Source: Segatella copri (lineage in GTDB: Bacteria; Bacteroidota; Bacteroidia; Bacteroidales; Bacteroidaceae). From it: DNA of 64,000 nt. The translations under genes were made by a program, and so were the position numbers. This document shows positions 36,688 through 45,700 of the stretch, piece by piece (position 1 is the stretch's first letter; every line of letters starts with the position of its first letter). The DNA lies in NCBI RefSeq assembly GCF_009494395.1, contig NZ_VZCB01000076.1:62001-126000 (forward strand), given 5' to 3'. The notes below the pieces were generated by a model. That model was not told where the DNA came from. It saw only the letters and a list, made by a program, of their open reading frames with translations, and did no database searches.

Positions 36688-37515
36688 ATGAGCATTTCTA
36701 TAGAGAAAACGATAGACATAGATAAGATACTGAAGAGCAAGATGGGAAGCAAGGCAAAATACGTTCCGCGATTCCTCGTTTCCTGGCTCAAGAAGATTGT
36801 TCACGAGGACGAGGTCAACAAGTTCTTGTGGGAAAGTCGTAACCTTTCGGGAACGGAATGGCTCACCGAATGCGTACGTTATCTGAAGATGGATGTGGAA
36901 ATCGTGGGACAGGAAAACTTGCCCGACAAGAATGACGGCAAGCTCTATACCTTCGTTTCCAATCATCCGTTGGGAGGACAGGACGGAGTATGTCTCGGTT
37001 CCATCATCGGACAGCATTATGACGGCAAGTTCCGTTACCTGGTCAACGACCTCCTGCTCAATCTCCCTGGCTTGAAGCCTGTCAGCATCGGAATCAACAA
37101 GACCGGCCGACAGAGCCGCGACTTCCCTCGCATGGTAGAGGCTGGTTTCCAGAGCGATTGCCACATGCTGATGTTCCCTGCCGGCTTGAACAGCCGCAAG
37201 CAGGAAGACGGAACCATCCGTGACCTGCCTTGGAAAAAGACGTTCATCTCCAAGAGTGTGGAGTATCATCGTGATGTTGTGCCTATCCACTTTGGCGGGC
37301 GCAACTCTGAGCGATTCTATCGCATAGCCCGTTTCAGCGACAAGCATCTGCCGTTCAATCTCGCCATGCTCTTCTTGGTAGACGAGATGTATAAGAACGT
37401 GGGCAAGCATTTCCGTATTGCGATTGGCAAGCCGATTCCATGGCAGACTTTCGACCACAGCAAGTCGGCTACCGAGTGGGCGCAGTATGTGAAGGATAGT
37501 GTTTATAAACTGTAA
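36688..37515 (+). CDS. glsA: Lysophospholipid-type O-acyltransferase, probably glycine lipid synthesis (GlsA-like)
   Basis: The 275-residue protein is a PlsC-like acyltransferase: the acyl-transfer motif is NHPLGGQDG (about 92-100, His with five residues before Asp) and the acceptor-site motif is FPAGLNSR, followed by VVPIHFGGRNS. In Bacteroides thetaiotaomicron a pair of this kind, GlsB and GlsA, makes N-acyloxyacyl glycine lipids: GlsB N-acylates glycine and GlsA adds the second acyl group. The adjacent GNAT-type gene supports that pathway over ordinary phosphatidate synthesis. Assignment rests on pairing and motif; the gene symbol is by analogy. Confidence 0.72.
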   Translation: MSISIEKTIDIDKILKSKMGSKAKYVPRFLVSWLKKIVHEDEVNKFLWESRNLSGTEWLTECVRYLKMDVEIVGQENLPDKNDGKLYTFVSNHPLGGQDGVCLGSIIGQHYDGKFRYLVNDLLLNLPGLKPVSIGINKTGRQSRDFPRMVEAGFQSDCHMLMFPAGLNSRKQEDGTIRDLPWKKTFISKSVEYHRDVVPIHFGGRNSERFYRIARFSDKHLPFNLAMLFLVDEMYKNVGKHFRIAIGKPIPWQTFDHSKSATEWAQYVKDSVYKL

Positions 37516-37586
37516 AGTTAGTAGTATCAAGTAGAAAATTGTAGAAATCATATCGTAATTATATAGAATATATAGAGAAGAGTAGT

Positions 37587-38579
37587 ATGGAAGAAGAAAT
37601 CATCCAACCGATTGATAAGGAGCTGCTTAAGAGCGAACTGACTCCCGAAAAGCAACTTCGAATGACAAACAAGAGCCACAATGAGATTTACATTGTGACA
37701 GCCAATGATTCGCCTAATGTCTTGAAAGAGATTGGACGTTTGCGTGAAATCGCTTTCCGTGAAGCGGGAGGTGGTACTGGTAAGTCGATGGACCTTGATG
37801 AATTCGATTTTGGTGACAACTGCTACAAGCAGCTCATCGTTTGGAATCCGGAGGCTGATGAGATTATCGGTGGTTACCGTTATCTCCTGGGCAAAGACTG
37901 GCAGCTCGACGAGAAGGGCCAGCCTAAGCTAGCCACCAGTCACATGTTCCATTTCTCAGACAAGTTCCTGAAGGAATACATGCCTTATACGGTAGAGTTG
38001 GGCCGTTCGTTTGTATCATTGGAATATCAGAATGTGCGCACCAACACCAAGAGCATCTTTGCCCTTGATAATCTGTGGGATGGTTTGGGCGCCTTGACGG
38101 TTCTCTATCCGGAAGTGAAGTATTTCTTCGGCAAGATGACGATGTATCCATCTTACATCCGTCGTGGCCGCGACATGATTCTCTATTTCCTGAAGAAGCA
38201 CTTCGATGACAAGGAAAACCTCGTCATTCCGATGAAGCCATTGAAGTTGGAGACTCCTGAGAGTGAGCTTGCTGCCATCTTTACGGAAGATGATTTCCGT
38301 GCTGACTATCGCATTCTGAATCATGAGATTCGCCAGCTCGGTTTCAATATTCCTCCTCTGGTAAATGCCTACATGAACCTCAGTCCTACCATGAAGCTCT
38401 TTGGTACAGCCATCAATTATGGCTTCGGCGATGTAGAGGAGACGGGCATTCTCATTGCCGTGGATGAAATTCTGGAGGAGAAGCGTATCCGCCACATCAA
38501 CAGCTTTATTGAGGAACATCCTGAGGCGCTGAAGATTACAAGCGGTGCCAACAAGATTTTCTACAAGGAAAAAGAATAG
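37587..38579 (+). CDS. glsB: GNAT-family N-acyltransferase, hemolysin/OlsB type (GlsB-like)
   Basis: The 330-residue protein resembles OlsB and the so-called hemolysin acyltransferases: an N-terminal GNAT core with FREAGGGTGKSMDLDEFDFGD-like elements, QLIVWNPEADEIIGGYRYL, and ELGRSFVSLEYQ. These enzymes transfer a 3-hydroxyacyl group from acyl carrier protein to an amino acid. It lies 71 nt after glsA in the same direction. The likely product is N-acyl glycine, the first step of glycine lipid synthesis in Bacteroidota. It has no hemolytic role that I can infer. Confidence 0.75.
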   Translation: MEEEIIQPIDKELLKSELTPEKQLRMTNKSHNEIYIVTANDSPNVLKEIGRLREIAFREAGGGTGKSMDLDEFDFGDNCYKQLIVWNPEADEIIGGYRYLLGKDWQLDEKGQPKLATSHMFHFSDKFLKEYMPYTVELGRSFVSLEYQNVRTNTKSIFALDNLWDGLGALTVLYPEVKYFFGKMTMYPSYIRRGRDMILYFLKKHFDDKENLVIPMKPLKLETPESELAAIFTEDDFRADYRILNHEIRQLGFNIPPLVNAYMNLSPTMKLFGTAINYGFGDVEETGILIAVDEILEEKRIRHINSFIEEHPEALKITSGANKIFYKEKE

Positions 38580-38581
38580 TA

Positions 38582-38927
38582 TTTTACTCTTCACTCTTCA
38601 CAGATGTGGTTTAACGGTCTATTAGTTAGGTAGTTATAGCGGTGAAGAGTGGAGACTCACTCTTCACCACTCTTCACCCATATTATTTTAGAGGAAAGAA
38701 TATCAGAGAGGCAATGGTTCCGTCATCAATGAAGACTAGGCTTTGTCATCAATGAAGACCAGGCCCTGTCATCAATGAAGACCAGATCTTGGAATAAATG
38801 ATAGCTGAACCTCGCGATAAGTGAAGAGTGGTGAAGAGTGGTGAAGAGTGAACCACCACTCTTCACCGCCCACACCCCCAGTGTTTATAGGGGTTTCAGC
38901 CGATTTGGTGAAGAGTGAAGAGTAAAA
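38582..38927. repeat. MITE-like element built from GTGAAGA heptamers
   Basis: The ends form a perfect 20-bp inverted repeat: TTTTACTCTTCACTC... at 38582-38601 and its complement at 38908-38927. Inside are further GTGAAGAGTG words in both orientations: a dyad at 38641-38678, and three direct copies at 38821-38850 answered by CCACTCTTCACC at 38856-38867. The repeat phase at the ends is 7 bp. No ORF, no transposase and no clear target duplication. Downstream, 38928-39130 shows no gene. Confidence 0.7.
38722..38790 (+). repeat. Three 23-bp tandem repeats inside the heptamer element
   Basis: Each unit begins GTCATCAATGAAGAC and differs only in its last eight bases. They start at 38722, 38745 and 38768. 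There are no spacers, so this is not a CRISPR array. Confidence 0.8.
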
Positions 38928-39130
38928 ACGAAAGTAGGTTTTATACCAGCAGAAACAACTCTTACAGCAGCAGGAATACAGCCTGCAAACGGTTGTGGTA
39001 GACCTGTCAAAAACTTTCTCCCGACGTATCTTTTTGTGTCTGGTTACGGCAAAAAGTTGCCCGCCAAGGGGCAATAATTTGCCATAGTAAGATAAACTTT
39101 TCTCTGTGCACGCCTACCTGTACTAGCTCC

Positions 39131-40468
39131 TTATACGATAGGCAGGCTGATGCCGTTTATCTTCTGATAGATATCTAAGGCATAGATGTCTGTCATGCCG
39201 CTGATGTAATCCAATACAGCCATGATTCTCTCTTCCAGATTCTCGTTCTCTATGTCGTACTGACTGCTTACCCGGCGCAGGAGCTGCTTGGAATAGAAAC
39301 GGGACGGGTTGACGGCTGCTTCGACGAAAACCTCCATCAGGGTAGCCATGATTTGATAACCCGAAAGTTCGATGTCGAGCACCGGCTTGCTTTGGTAAAT
39401 CTTAGAGTAGGAGATCTTCTCGCATTCCTTGTATGCCTTTTTCTGGCGCTCGGAAATGCGGTCGATGAGACTACCTTCGAATGTTCCGGCTAGGATTTCC
39501 TCCTCGTGAGCCAGGAAGGCTGCCACACATTCGTTTTCCAGTTTTCCGATAACGCTGGCTCTCATGTAAACCACTTTCTCGTTTTCGTCAGTCAGTTCTT
39601 CGTCGATGATTCGCTGGCGTATCTTCTGCTGGATATCTTCATCGAAGAAACTCAGCAGCAGGTGCTCCGTCTCAGCATAGGAAAGAATCTTGAGCTTGTG
39701 GGAGTCTTCGATGTCCATGATTTCGTAGCAGATGTCATCGGCAGCTTCTACCATATAAACAAGTGGATGTCGGGCGTATTTGAGGGGCTCACCCGGTGCA
39801 GACTTGCAGGAAATGCCCAATTCATCGGCAATTTTCCTGTAAGATTCCGCTTCGGAAGCAAAAAAGCCGAATTTTCCGTGATTCCCGGCAAGACTGCTGG
39901 CAAACGGATATTTCACGATGGATGCAAGCATGGAATAGGTCATCACGAAGCCACCCTGACGGCGTCCCTTGAAACGGTGGGTCAGGATTCTGAAGGCATT
40001 TGCGTTACCTTCGAAATGCGTGATGTCATCCCAGAACTCCGATGAAACCATTGATTTTATCTTCAGTCCCGGTCCTTCGCTGAAGAAAGTCTGGATGGCT
40101 TTCTCGCCGGAATGACCGAAAGGAGGATTGCCCAGATCATGAGCCAGACAGGCTGCACTTACGATGGTTCCTATCTCTTCTACGAGCGTATCCTTCAGGT
40201 CAGGCTGTTTCTGGATGACCCGTCGGGATATGTCGTTACCTATCGACATGCCCACACTAGCCACCTCCAGACTGTGGGTGAGGCGGTTGTGGACGAAGAT
40301 GCTGCCCGGAAGAGGGAAGACCTGCGTCTTGTTCTGCAACCGGCGGAATGCCGAAGAGAATATGAGACGGTCGTAATCGCGCTTGAATTCAGAGCGGTCA
40401 TCGTGGCGCTCTGCATGCTTGTGTTCCTGTCCGAAACGCTTGTTTGAAATGAGTTGTTTCCATTCCAT
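39131..40468 (-). CDS. dgt: Deoxyguanosinetriphosphate triphosphohydrolase
   Basis: Dgt-type HD enzymes split dGTP (or several dNTPs) into deoxynucleoside and triphosphate. The 445-residue protein has the family start with SAFRRLQNKTQVFPL, the first metal His in NRLTHSLEV, and the HD motif in CLAHDLGNPPFGHSGE. Substrate range cannot be set from sequence. It is divergent from dut, another dNTP-pool enzyme. A consensus promoter lies upstream. Confidence 0.93.
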   Translation of the reverse strand: MEWKQLISNKRFGQEHKHAERHDDRSEFKRDYDRLIFSSAFRRLQNKTQVFPLPGSIFVHNRLTHSLEVASVGMSIGNDISRRVIQKQPDLKDTLVEEIGTIVSAACLAHDLGNPPFGHSGEKAIQTFFSEGPGLKIKSMVSSEFWDDITHFEGNANAFRILTHRFKGRRQGGFVMTYSMLASIVKYPFASSLAGNHGKFGFFASEAESYRKIADELGISCKSAPGEPLKYARHPLVYMVEAADDICYEIMDIEDSHKLKILSYAETEHLLLSFFDEDIQQKIRQRIIDEELTDENEKVVYMRASVIGKLENECVAAFLAHEEEILAGTFEGSLIDRISERQKKAYKECEKISYSKIYQSKPVLDIELSGYQIMATLMEVFVEAAVNPSRFYSKQLLRRVSSQYDIENENLEERIMAVLDYISGMTDIYALDIYQKINGISLPIV

Positions 40469-40517
40469 AATCCGTTGATTCTTATATTTTAATATTGCAC
40501 ATTTATCGTTCTGTAGC

Positions 40518-40549
40518 GCAAAAATACAGGAATCTGCGCATAATTCAAA
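40518..40549 (-). promoter_or_regulatory. Promoter of dgt
   Basis: On the minus strand TTTG (plus 40546-40549) and TATTTTTGC (plus 40518-40526) are separated by 19 bp. The divergent dut gene has a -7 box TATTTTTGC at 40612-40620 without a clear -33 element. Confidence 0.75.
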
Positions 40550-40636
40550 ATAAAAATAGATAAATTATATCATTTTTACTTATAAAATGCGATTATTCGC
40601 CTAAAAAGCAGTATTTTTGCAGAAAAATAGAAAAAT

Positions 40637-41074
40637 ATGCTGAAAGTACAGATTATCAATAAGGGGCATCAGCCTCTCCCTGCGTTTGCCACACCTCAGA
40701 GTGCGGGCATGGATTTGCGTGCTAATATCGATGAGGCTATCGTGCTTCATCCTATGGAGCGTAGACTCGTTCCTACGGGGCTTTTCATGGCATTGCCGGC
40801 TGGTTATGAAGCGCAGATAAGACCTCGCAGCGGACTGGCACTGAAGCATGGCATTACCGTGCTCAATACGCCGGGTACCATCGATGCCGACTATAGAGGC
40901 GAAATCATGGTGCTGCTCATCAACTTCTCACAGCAGGACTTCGTCATCAATGACGGCGAGCGCATTGCACAAATGGTGCTTGCCAAGCATGAACAATGCG
41001 ACTTCATCGAGGTAGAAGAACTCGACGAGACAGAGAGAGGCGCTGGTGGCTATGGTCATACGGGAGTAAAATAA
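40637..41074 (+). CDS. dut: dUTP diphosphatase
   Basis: Dut hydrolyses dUTP to dUMP, which keeps uracil out of DNA and feeds dTMP synthesis. The 145-residue trimeric-type enzyme shows all five motifs: [36 protein letters not shown] and the C-terminal [11 protein letters not shown]. It heads an operon with the TPR gene starting 18 nt downstream. Confidence 0.97.
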   Translation: MLKVQIINKGHQPLPAFATPQSAGMDLRANIDEAIVLHPMERRLVPTGLFMALPAGYEAQIRPRSGLALKHGITVLNTPGTIDADYRGEIMVLLINFSQQDFVINDGERIAQMVLAKHEQCDFIEVEELDETERGAGGYGHTGVK

Positions 41075-41092
41075 AAAGAAAGGAATCGAATC

Positions 41093-42952
41093 GTGAAATT
41101 CAGTTTGAGAAATACTGCTATCTGGATGGTCGTGGGGCTGATAGGCTCTGCGGCTTTGCCGTCTATGGCCCGTAAGGTAAAAGTGAAACACGTGGCGCAG
41201 CAGGCGGTAGCGGTGAAGGACTCGCTCAGTCCTAACGACCGCAAGCGTTTTGAATACTTCTTCCTGGAAGCGGGAAGGCAACATGCAGCCAACAACTATT
41301 CTGCTGCGATGGACCTCTTTGAGCATGCCCGACAGATAGATCCGAATGCCGCAGAGACATACTTCTATCTCTCGATGTATCACTCTCAACTGAAGCAAGA
41401 TTCGCTCGCCCTTCACTATATGGAGAAGGCAATACAGCTGGCTCCGGAAAACCAGACCTATGCCGAGAATCTTGCCCAGCATTATATCGGCAAGCAGCAG
41501 TATGACAAGGCGATAGATGCCTACGAAGACCTCTATGCCCGCAATCATGGCAATACCGATGCCCTGCATATCCTGGTGCAGCTGTATCAGCAGCAGAAGA
41601 ACTTCCCGATGATGCTGAAGACCATTTCGCGTCTGGAAACCGAGGAGGGTGAGAGCGAGCAGTATACGCTTTCCAAGATGCGCATCTACGAAATGATGGA
41701 CGACAAGAAGGCTGCCTATAAGGAATTGAAGTCGCTGGTAGATGCCCATCCGCTCGACATGGTTTACAAGACGATGCTGGGCAACTGGCTCATGCAGCAT
41801 CACCGCCAGAAGGAAGCCTTCAAGATGTTTACGGATGTGCTGAAGGAGGAGCCGGAGAATTCCTATGCCCAGATGTCGCTCTACGACTATTACAAGGCAA
41901 CCCAGCAGGAAGACCAGGCTCATCAGATGCTGGATAAAATACTGCTCAGTCCGAAGACGGATCTGGAAACCAAGGTGATGATGTTCCGTTCGTTTATCCA
42001 GGACAATGAGACCCATGGTGGCGATTCCACCCAGGTGGTGGCGCTCTTCGACAAGGTGCTCGATGTGCCGCAGCCATCGGCTGATGTAGCAGAAATGCGT
42101 GCTGCCTATATGAGTCTGAAGAAGATGCCGGACAGCATCATCGGCAAGGCTTACGAGAAGGTGCTTGCCATCGCACCGGACAATGTCAATGCCAGACTGC
42201 AGCTGGTGCAGCTGCTCTGGAATCAGAAAGATTATACATCGGTAATCGCCCAGAGCAAGGCGGCTCATGCGTATAATCCGGAAGAAATGGTGTTCTATTA
42301 CTTCGGTGGAATGGCGCATTATCAGAAAAATGATGAGGATGCGGCGCTCCATGAATTCCGTCAGGGCGTGGCACAGGTAAGAGCCGATGCTTCTCCTGAC
42401 CTGGTTTCTGATCTCTATGCCGTCATGGGCGACATCCTTTACAAGAAGAAGGACAAGCAGGCGGCTTATGCGGCTTACGACTCCTGTCTGCAATGGAAGG
42501 ATGACAATGTGATGGCGCTGAACAACTATGCTTATTACATGAGCGAGGAAGGCATCGACCTGCATAAGGCAGAATCGATGAGCTATAAGACCGTGAAGGC
42601 GGAACCTAACAACGGCACTTATCTGGATACCTATGCATGGATCCTGTTCAAGGAAGAGCGCTATGCCGATGCCAAGACTTATATCGATGCTGCTCTCAAG
42701 AACTGCGATTCTACCGAGAATAACAGTACGATATTGGAACATGCCGGCGACATCTATGCCATGAACGGAATGATAGATGACGCCATGAAATACTGGAAGC
42801 AGGCGCTGGACGGCGATGGACAGAATGCCGTCCTGAAATGGAAAATAAACAATAGACAATATATTACCGAGGATGAACTGCTGCGTCGTAACAGACCGGC
42901 AAAGAAGGAATCGGTAACGAAGAAAATCATTAAGAAAGGTAGAAAGAGATGA
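41093..42952 (+). CDS. Exported tetratricopeptide-repeat protein
   Basis: The 619-residue protein starts with GTG; the next in-frame ATG would cut into the signal peptide. A signal sequence (MKFSLRNTAIWMVVGLIGSA) is followed by TPR repeats through most of the length, clearest at about 60-160 (ETYFYLSMYHSQLKQDSLALHYM) and 440-580 (MALNNYAYYMSEEGIDL). TPR arrays bind other proteins. Its fixed setting before a DUF4292 lipoprotein and an EnvC-like factor suggests a role in envelope assembly or cell-wall hydrolase control. The stop overlaps the next ATG by 4 nt. Confidence 0.85.
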   Translation: MKFSLRNTAIWMVVGLIGSAALPSMARKVKVKHVAQQAVAVKDSLSPNDRKRFEYFFLEAGRQHAANNYSAAMDLFEHARQIDPNAAETYFYLSMYHSQLKQDSLALHYMEKAIQLAPENQTYAENLAQHYIGKQQYDKAIDAYEDLYARNHGNTDALHILVQLYQQQKNFPMMLKTISRLETEEGESEQYTLSKMRIYEMMDDKKAAYKELKSLVDAHPLDMVYKTMLGNWLMQHHRQKEAFKMFTDVLKEEPENSYAQMSLYDYYKATQQEDQAHQMLDKILLSPKTDLETKVMMFRSFIQDNETHGGDSTQVVALFDKVLDVPQPSADVAEMRAAYMSLKKMPDSIIGKAYEKVLAIAPDNVNARLQLVQLLWNQKDYTSVIAQSKAAHAYNPEEMVFYYFGGMAHYQKNDEDAALHEFRQGVAQVRADASPDLVSDLYAVMGDILYKKKDKQAAYAAYDSCLQWKDDNVMALNNYAYYMSEEGIDLHKAESMSYKTVKAEPNNGTYLDTYAWILFKEERYADAKTYIDAALKNCDSTENNSTILEHAGDIYAMNGMIDDAMKYWKQALDGDGQNAVLKWKINNRQYITEDELLRRNRPAKKESVTKKIIKKGRKR

Positions 42953-43854
42953 AAAAGAATAAATGGATGTTGATGGGTGCCGGAGCTGCCATGATGCTGA
43001 TGGCTGCTTGCGGAACCAGCAGACAGGTACAGGGAACCGGCAAGGTTGATGCCGGCAAGCAACAGACATCTGTCAAGGCAGACGAGCAGGGTGAAAGCTT
43101 CAGCCAGCGTGCTTTCCTGCAGATGGTTTCGGATAATCAGGTCTACGCCAAGGATATTGTGGGCAAGATGGATTTCACTATCCTGATGGGAGACAAGGAA
43201 GTGAGCGTTCCTGCCAAGTTGAGCATGCGCAAGGACCAGCTGGTGCGTATCCAGATCTTCATGCCTTTCCTGGGCAGTGAGTTGGGGCGTCTCGAGTTTG
43301 CTCCTGATTATGTGTTGATTCTGGACCGTTATCACAAGCAGTATGTCAAGGCAGACTATACGCAGGTGGATTTCCTGAAGAAGCAGGGCATCTCGTTCTA
43401 TACCTTGCAGGCGTTGTTCTGGAATCAGCTGATTCTGCCGGGCGAAAAGGAGGTGACCAAGTCAAACCTCAAGAAGTTTGACGTCAACCTGAATGCTGCC
43501 GGCAACGAGGTTCCGGTAACCGTCAAGAATGGCTATATGACCTATGCCTGGAATACCAGCCGCGAGAACGGGCGCATCACATCGGCTGATGTCAACTATC
43601 AGAGCTCGCAGCATGGCACATCCCGTCTGCATGTAGACTACAGCAAGTTCAAGAGTGTGGGCGTGAAGATGTTTCCGGCAACACAGGTGATGTCGTTTAT
43701 GACTACTGCAACCCAGAAGAAGCAGGAAATGAAACTTATCCTCAATCTCAACGAGGTGAAGACAGATAGTAACTGGAGTACTCAGACCGAAATTTCAAAG
43801 AAATACAAGCAGGTTTCGCCTGAAGAAGCACTTCGCAAAATTATGAGTATCTGA
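42949..43854 (+). CDS. DUF4292 family lipoprotein
   Basis: The 301-residue protein has a lipoprotein signal with lipobox MAAC (Cys about residue 21) and a hydrophilic linker. The beta-rich body that follows (DFTILMGDKEVSVPAKLSMRKDQLVRIQIF) matches DUF4292, a Bacteroidota family without known function. It is translated from overlapping codons with both neighbours, which implies joint action with the TPR protein and the EnvC-like factor. A lipid- or lipoprotein-carrier type fold is possible but not shown here. Confidence 0.8.
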   Translation: MKKNKWMLMGAGAAMMLMAACGTSRQVQGTGKVDAGKQQTSVKADEQGESFSQRAFLQMVSDNQVYAKDIVGKMDFTILMGDKEVSVPAKLSMRKDQLVRIQIFMPFLGSELGRLEFAPDYVLILDRYHKQYVKADYTQVDFLKKQGISFYTLQALFWNQLILPGEKEVTKSNLKKFDVNLNAAGNEVPVTVKNGYMTYAWNTSRENGRITSADVNYQSSQHGTSRLHVDYSKFKSVGVKMFPATQVMSFMTTATQKKQEMKLILNLNEVKTDSNWSTQTEISKKYKQVSPEEALRKIMSI

Positions 43855-45599
43855 TGAAACGTATCCTATTATTAATGATGGCTCTGGTTTTCTCGCTGGC
43901 TCCCTATGCCCAGAAACAGGTGCAGAAGAAGCGACTGGTAAGAAAGACCGCAGTGGCTGCCAAGCCTCAGCACAGAAATAAAAGACCGGTGAAGCATTCT
44001 GCCCCTACAAGGGCAGAACGCAAGGCGGCTACCTACAGCAATGCTTCTATCCGAGGATTGCAGGGACAGCGTGCGTCTATCCAGAAGAAAATCAGGGAGC
44101 AGGAACAGGCACTCCGCAGGAATCAGGCAGATGTGAAGAAGCGACTGGAAGACCTGATGATATTGAACGGTGAGATAGACCAGAGTCAGAAGAAGATTGA
44201 TGGCATCCAGAAGGATATTCATCATATCGACGGAAATATCGGTATCCTGCAGGCGCAGCTGAAAACCCTTCAGCAGCAGTTGCAGGACAGAAAGAACAAG
44301 TATATCCGCTCCATGAGATATATGAGCCGTCATCATACGGTACAGGACAAGCTGATGTTCATCTTCAGTGCCAAAAATCTTACCCAGATGTATCGCCGAC
44401 TTTCCTTCATCCGCCAGTATTCTTCCTATCAGAAGGTGCAGGGCGAGGCTGTAAAGGCAAAGCAGAAGCAGGTGAACGAGAAGCATGTGCAGCTGCAAAA
44501 CGTAAAGGGACACAAGAACACCTTATTATATAAGGGCAAGCAGGAGAAGACTGCACTCGAAGGCAAGCAGACCCAACAGCAGGAGATGGTACACGGACTG
44601 CAGAAGCAGCAGAAGACCATTCAGGCTGTCATTGCTGACCAGCGTCAGAAGGATGCGGCAATCAATGCCCAGATTGACCGCTTGATTGCCCAGGAAGTAG
44701 CCAAGGCTCGTGCCCGTGCTGCTGCCGAGGCTAAGAAGAAGGCTGCTGCAGCTGCTGCCGCCAAGAAACGTGCTGAGGAATTGGCGCGTAAGAAGGCTGC
44801 TGCCGAGGCTGCTGCAAGAGAGAATGCACGTCGTATTGCTGAGGCGAAGGCTCGTGAAGCTGCTGCCGAGGCGGCAAGAAGAAAGGCTGCCGAAGAGGCA
44901 AGGCTGGCTGCTGAGGCTGCAAGAAAGGCTCAGGAAGAAGCGGCTGCTCAGGCTGAAGCGAAGGCTAAGGCCAAGGCGCAGGCTAAGGCGCGTGCTGCTG
45001 CCGAGGCTGCCCAGCGTGCTGCAGCAGAACAGGCTGCACGTCAGGCTGCTGCTGAACAGGCGGCAAGAAAGGCTGAAGCTGAACGAAGGGCTGCTGAGTT
45101 GAAGGCTAAGGCGGACGAGGAGCGCCAGGCTCGTGAGATTGCTGCTGCCAAGAAGGAGGCGCAGGAGGCGGCTACCTTGAGTTCGGTAGACCGTATGCTG
45201 AGTGGCGGATTCGAGGCAAACCGTGGTCGTCTGCCAATGCCTATCAGCGGCGGTTATCGCATCGTCAGCCACTTCGGACAGTATAATGTACAGGGTTTGA
45301 AGGGCGTAACGCTCGACAATAAGGGTATCAACATTCAGGGCAAGCCGGGTTGTGTGGCTCGCAGCATCTACGATGGTGAGGTGAGTGCCGTATTCGGATA
45401 CGGTGGCATGTGGAATGTACTGGTCCGTCATGGTGCCTACATCTCGGTATATTGTAACCTGAAATCGGTCAGCGTTCATAAGGGTCAGAAGGTAAGTACC
45501 CGTCAGGCATTGGGTGCCGTGGGTTCTGACAATATCCTCCAGTTCCAGCTTCGCAAGGAGACTGCCAAGCTCAATCCTGAGGCTTGGTTGGGAAGATAA
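43854..45599 (+). CDS. EnvC-like amidase activator with degenerate LytM domain
   Basis: The 581-residue protein has a signal peptide (to about residue 20, APYAQ) and a coiled-coil region (about 65-280) like EnvC. A long Ala/Arg/Lys/Glu helix (about 283-440) follows, then a C-terminal LytM (M23-type) domain (about 450-581). The metal ligands of active M23 peptidases are lost: the H-x-G-x-D region reads DNKGINI, the HxH region reads YCNL, and the following His reads LQFQ. It should therefore not cut peptidoglycan itself but activate an amidase, as EnvC and NlpD do. Its start overlaps the DUF4292 stop by one base. Confidence 0.85.
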   Translation: MKRILLLMMALVFSLAPYAQKQVQKKRLVRKTAVAAKPQHRNKRPVKHSAPTRAERKAATYSNASIRGLQGQRASIQKKIREQEQALRRNQADVKKRLEDLMILNGEIDQSQKKIDGIQKDIHHIDGNIGILQAQLKTLQQQLQDRKNKYIRSMRYMSRHHTVQDKLMFIFSAKNLTQMYRRLSFIRQYSSYQKVQGEAVKAKQKQVNEKHVQLQNVKGHKNTLLYKGKQEKTALEGKQTQQQEMVHGLQKQQKTIQAVIADQRQKDAAINAQIDRLIAQEVAKARARAAAEAKKKAAAAAAAKKRAEELARKKAAAEAAARENARRIAEAKAREAAAEAARRKAAEEARLAAEAARKAQEEAAAQAEAKAKAKAQAKARAAAEAAQRAAAEQAARQAAAEQAARKAEAERRAAELKAKADEERQAREIAAAKKEAQEAATLSSVDRMLSGGFEANRGRLPMPISGGYRIVSHFGQYNVQGLKGVTLDNKGINIQGKPGCVARSIYDGEVSAVFGYGGMWNVLVRHGAYISVYCNLKSVSVHKGQKVSTRQALGAVGSDNILQFQLRKETAKLNPEAWLGR

Positions 45600-45657
45600 A
45601 GAAAAAGTTTACCCTTTTGAGAATTGATTACTTCTTAAGGGGAAGCTTTATAAAGAG

Positions 45658-45700
45658 GAAACCCTCTTAGATGGTTGCTCCATCTAAGAGGGTTTCGTAT
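45658..45700. terminator. Bidirectional terminator overlapping the end of the M20 gene
   Basis: A perfect 17-bp stem (GAAACCCTCTTAGATGG and complement, loop TTGCT) lies at 45658-45696. The last ten codons and the stop of the minus-strand M20 gene are inside the hairpin. It can also stop plus-strand transcripts of the EnvC operon. Confidence 0.75.

Noticed and set aside
37587-38579. Calling the GNAT-type gene a hemolysin
   Set aside because: The name comes from old database labels. The residues fit an N-acyltransferase, and the neighbour is an O-acyltransferase as in glycine lipid synthesis.
38722-38790. CRISPR-like array
   Set aside because: The three 23-bp units follow each other without spacers, and no cas gene is present.
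38772-39074. 100-codon minus-strand frame after the heptamer element
   Set aside because: It begins in non-repeat DNA and ends inside the repeats, with low-complexity translation and no promoter or ribosome site.
40928-43069. 713-codon open frame on the minus strand
   Set aside because: It lies opposite the TPR gene and dut, which have clear signal peptides, motifs and operon spacing. The minus-strand frame is rich in Leu/His/Ile as expected for the complement of a coding gene.
44526-45479. Ser/Leu-rich open frames overlapping the EnvC-like gene, on both strands
   Set aside because: They arise from the repetitive Ala/Arg/Lys/Glu codons of the long helix. Repetition keeps alternative frames open.
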